The position numbers were made by a program, and so were the translations under genes. The notes beneath the pieces were generated by a model, which made no database searches, was not told where the DNA came from, and saw only the letters and a program-made list of their open reading frames with translations. Positions 5,459-8,055 of a stretch of 8,055 nucleotides of DNA are shown one piece after another (the stretch's first letter is position 1; the number at the start of each line of letters is the position of its first letter). The DNA is from Chloroflexota bacterium. GTDB taxonomy: Bacteria; Chloroflexota; Anaerolineae; Anaerolineales; UBA4823. The stretch is from contig JAEWYL010000115.1 of the NCBI GenBank assembly GCA_023395675.1, forward strand, positions 1 through 8,055, read 5' to 3'.

Positions 5459-8005
5459 ATGTCCGATCAGATCATCGTTCGCGGCGCCAGGCTGCACAAC
5501 CTGAAGAATATTACCGTTAGCATCCCGAAAAATAAACTGGTGGTCCTGACCGGCCTCTCCGGCTCGGGAAAATCCACCCTCGGGTTCGATATCCTGCTCA
5601 AGGAGGGCCAGCGGCAGTACATGGAGTCGCTCGGGATGCTCACTTTCGGGGTCTCGAAGCCGCCCGTGGACGGCCTCAGCGGGCTGACCCCCACCCTGAG
5701 CGTGGACCAGCACCTGACCAACCACAGCCCGCGCTCCACGGTGGGGACGGCGACCGAAGTGTACACCTACCTGCGCGTGCTGTACGCCCGCCTGGGGCGC
5801 CGCCCCTGCCCGAACTGCGGGCGGGAGGTCCCGCCCTCCTTCGACGCCTACAGCGAGGAGTGGGCGGGGGAGGAGGGCGAGGCCGAAGGGACCCCCGCCC
5901 CGGACGAAACCTACCCCTGCCCCCACTGCGGCGCCCCCGTGCCCGAGATGATCATGGCGCACTTCTCCTTCAACAAGCCCGAGGGCGCCTGCCCCACCTG
6001 CACCGGGCTGGGGACCGTGTTCCAGGCCAATCTAAAGCGCCTGGTGGACGAAGAGAAGAGCGTGCTCGAGGGGGCCATCGTGGGCTGGGAGAAGAACTAC
6101 GTCCAGTACTACGCCACGGTGCTGGAGGCCGCAGCCCGCCACTTCGGCGTCCCCCTCGAGCTGTCCACCCCGGTGCGGGAGTACAGCGCGGCCCAGAAGG
6201 ACCTGCTGTTCTACGGGGTGGAGAGCCCCCGCTTCCGCAGGCACTTCCCGGAGTTGGAGCCGCCCACGAACGTGCGCCAGGGACGCTTCGAGGGGGTGGC
6301 CACCAACCTGCTCAGGCGCTATGCGGAGCATATCACCGACCCCGACTACCTGGAGAAGATGCGTGAATTCATGGTCACCCAGACCTGCCCCGACTGTGAA
6401 GGGACGCGCCTGCGCCCCGAGAGCCGGGCGGTGAGGGTGAACGGGCAGAGCATCGTGGAGGTCTCCCGCCTGCCGCTCGGGGAACTGGGCGGCTGGCTGG
6501 AGGGGCTGTCCAGGGTACTGAAGGGAGACGAGCTGCTGGTCGCCGGGCCGGTGCTGGAAGACCTGAGGGAGCGGGTGGCGCGCCTGGTCGAGGTGGGGGC
6601 GGGCTACCTGACCCCGGAACGCACCGCGCCCAGCCTCTCCGCCGGAGAGGCGCAGCGCCTGCGCCTGGCCGCGCTGCTCGGCTCGGGCTTGAGCGGCCTG
6701 CTCTATATTTTCGACGAGCCCACCATCGGCACGCACCAGCGGGACACGCGGCGGCTGGTGCGGGTGCTGCGCCGCCTGCGCGACCTGGGCAATACGGTGC
6801 TGGTGATCGAGCACGACCTGGAGATGATTCAGGCCGCGGATTACGTGATTGACTTCGGGCCGGGGGCCGGCAAGCATGGGGGCCAGGTGGTGGCAGCCGG
6901 AACGCCGGAGGAGATCGCCGCAGACCCGGCTTCGCTCACCGGCGCCTACCTCTCCGGGCGGGCCTCCGTCCCAATCCCGGAGGCGCGCCGCCTCCCGGGC
7001 GAGCGGGCCATCACCATCCGGGGCGCCAGGCACAACAACCTGAAGGACATCACGGTGCGCCTGCCGCTGGGGCTGCTGACCGCGGTGACCGGGGTATCCG
7101 GCTCCGGCAAGTCTACCCTGGTGTTCGATATCCTCGACCGGGCCCTGCGCCAGCGGCTGTACGGCGCGAGCGAGCCGCCGGGGGAGCACGAGGCCATCGA
7201 GGGCCTGGAAGCGCTGGACAAGCTCATCACCATTGACCAGGAGCACCTGAAGCGCATGCCGCGCTCGAACGCGGCCACCTATTCGGAGGCCTTCACCCCC
7301 ATCCGGGAGGCCTTCGCGGCCACGCCCGAGGCCCGGCGGCGGGGTTTCAGCGCCCGGCATTTCTCTTTCAACGTGGCGGGCGGGCGCTGCGAGCGCTGCG
7401 AGGGGGCGGGGGTGCTCAGCATGAATATGCACTTCCTGCCGGGGGTGGAGGTGCGCTGCCCGGTCTGCCGCGGGCGCCGCTTCTCCCGGGAGACCCTGGC
7501 GGTGAAGTACCGCGGCCAGGATATCTCCCAGGTGCTGGAGATGACGGTGGAGGAAGCCCTGGCGCTGTTCGAGGAGGTCCCCGCCGTGCGCTCCCGGCTG
7601 CAGGTGCTGGACGACGTGGGCCTGGGCTATCTCCAGCTCGGCCAGCCCGCCACCACCCTGTCGGGGGGCGAGGCGCAGCGCGTGAAGCTGGCGAAGGAGC
7701 TGGGCCGGCGCAGCCGGGGCCACACTCTCTACCTGCTGGACGAGCCGACCACCGGCCTGCACCTGGCCGACACCACCCGCCTGCTGGGCGTGCTGCAGCG
7801 CCTGGTGGAGGCGGGCAACTCGGTGGTGGTGGTGGAGCACAACCTGGATTTAATCCGGGCGGCGGACTGGGTGATTGACCTGGGCCCGGAGGGCGGCGAG
7901 GCCGGCGGGGAGCTGATGGCGGAGGGCGCGCCGGAGCAGATCGCCGGGGTGGAGCGCTCTTACACCGGGCAGCACCTGAGGGAGATCATGAGCCTGCCCC
8001 AATAG
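5459..8005 (+). CDS. UvrA2-type excinuclease ABC subunit A paralogue without UvrB-binding domain
   Basis: This 848-residue protein has the UvrA layout of two ABC ATPase modules with inserted zinc modules. Module I has Walker A GLSGSGKST (32-40), zinc ligands C154/C157 and C178/C181, signature LSAGEAQR (393-400), Walker B LLYIFDEPT (414-422) and IEHD (450-453). Module II has Walker A GVSGSGKST (545-553), zinc ligands C644/C647 and C667/C670, signature LSGGEAQR (734-741), Walker B LYLLDEPT (757-764) and VEHN (792-795). Typical UvrA is about 940 residues; here only about 33 mostly acidic residues separate C120 from C154, where the UvrB-binding domain belongs. Such UvrA2/DrrC-like proteins bind DNA and are linked to tolerance of damage or intercalating drugs rather than standard excision repair. 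A short insertion domain (about 185-300) remains. AGGAGG (5449-5454) precedes the ATG by 4 nt. No drug-efflux or biosynthesis gene is adjacent. UvrA-family membership is certain; the role is inferred. Confidence 0.92.
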   Translation: MSDQIIVRGARLHNLKNITVSIPKNKLVVLTGLSGSGKSTLGFDILLKEGQRQYMESLGMLTFGVSKPPVDGLSGLTPTLSVDQHLTNHSPRSTVGTATEVYTYLRVLYARLGRRPCPNCGREVPPSFDAYSEEWAGEEGEAEGTPAPDETYPCPHCGAPVPEMIMAHFSFNKPEGACPTCTGLGTVFQANLKRLVDEEKSVLEGAIVGWEKNYVQYYATVLEAAARHFGVPLELSTPVREYSAAQKDLLFYGVESPRFRRHFPELEPPTNVRQGRFEGVATNLLRRYAEHITDPDYLEKMREFMVTQTCPDCEGTRLRPESRAVRVNGQSIVEVSRLPLGELGGWLEGLSRVLKGDELLVAGPVLEDLRERVARLVEVGAGYLTPERTAPSLSAGEAQRLRLAALLGSGLSGLLYIFDEPTIGTHQRDTRRLVRVLRRLRDLGNTVLVIEHDLEMIQAADYVIDFGPGAGKHGGQVVAAGTPEEIAADPASLTGAYLSGRASVPIPEARRLPGERAITIRGARHNNLKDITVRLPLGLLTAVTGVSGSGKSTLVFDILDRALRQRLYGASEPPGEHEAIEGLEALDKLITIDQEHLKRMPRSNAATYSEAFTPIREAFAATPEARRRGFSARHFSFNVAGGRCERCEGAGVLSMNMHFLPGVEVRCPVCRGRRFSRETLAVKYRGQDISQVLEMTVEEALALFEEVPAVRSRLQVLDDVGLGYLQLGQPATTLSGGEAQRVKLAKELGRRSRGHTLYLLDEPTTGLHLADTTRLLGVLQRLVEAGNSVVVVEHNLDLIRAADWVIDLGPEGGEAGGELMAEGAPEQIAGVERSYTGQHLREIMSLPQ

Positions 8006-8055
8006 GGGCGCGGGGGTAGACGGAAACTGTGTGGGGGCGGGGCGCCGCCGACCAA
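8006..8055. other. Short GC-rich 3' flank
   Basis: The last 50 bases after the UvrA2 stop are G-rich and hold no recognisable terminator or gene; a GGCG/CGCC inverted pair near 8035-8050 is incomplete at the window edge. Confidence 0.3.

Noticed and set aside
6032..7840. Long open frame on the minus strand (602 codons) opposite the UvrA2 gene
   Set aside because: Composition is that of a shadow frame (His, Gln, Ala, Gly rich, no motifs), and UvrA motifs run through the entire plus strand here.
1..8055. CRISPR array, tRNA, rRNA, insertion sequence or toxin-antitoxin pair
   Set aside because: No regularly spaced repeats, no tRNA-like cloverleaf, no transposase motifs and no small gene pairs were found on either strand.

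Overview
The window is a GC-rich bacterial chromosome segment with four complete protein genes, no RNA genes, no mobile element and no CRISPR array. High GC in the coding regions, the UvrA2-type ABC protein, the chemoreceptor without a C-terminal CheR/CheB-docking pentapeptide, and the Na/phosphate transporter fused to a PhoU-like domain would fit a Chloroflexota (Anaerolineae-like) bacterium. That assignment is inference and weak; the sequence carries no phylogenetic marker.

Layout. Positions 1-487 are non-coding. They hold a 10-bp inverted repeat, a short GC motif repeated several times, a perfect TATAAT box, and a chain of hairpins leading to the first gene. Positions 488-2170 (+) encode a Na/Pi-cotransporter family membrane protein with a C-terminal PhoU-like domain. 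It converges on a minus-strand chemotaxis pair, an MCP chemoreceptor (4811 to 2703) followed by cheW (2644 to 2195). A 14-bp perfect hairpin separates the convergent units, and a 13-bp hairpin with a GNRA-type loop lies between the MCP gene and cheW. Positions 4812-5458 form a divergent intergenic region with GC-rich palindromes, an AT-rich island, a perfect 12-bp stem-loop and a likely extended -10 promoter. Positions 5459-8005 (+) encode a UvrA2-like protein that has both ATPase modules and both C4 zinc modules but lacks the UvrB-binding domain.

How the genes work together. The MCP and CheW are functional partners: the receptor senses a signal and CheW couples it to a CheA kinase encoded elsewhere. 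The transporter and the UvrA2 protein have no evident functional link to them, and the strand layout indicates at least three separate transcription units. I see no clearly novel multi-gene system. The points most worth a second look are the RNA/DNA hairpins in the gaps, the composition break inside the MCP, and the UvrA2 architecture.
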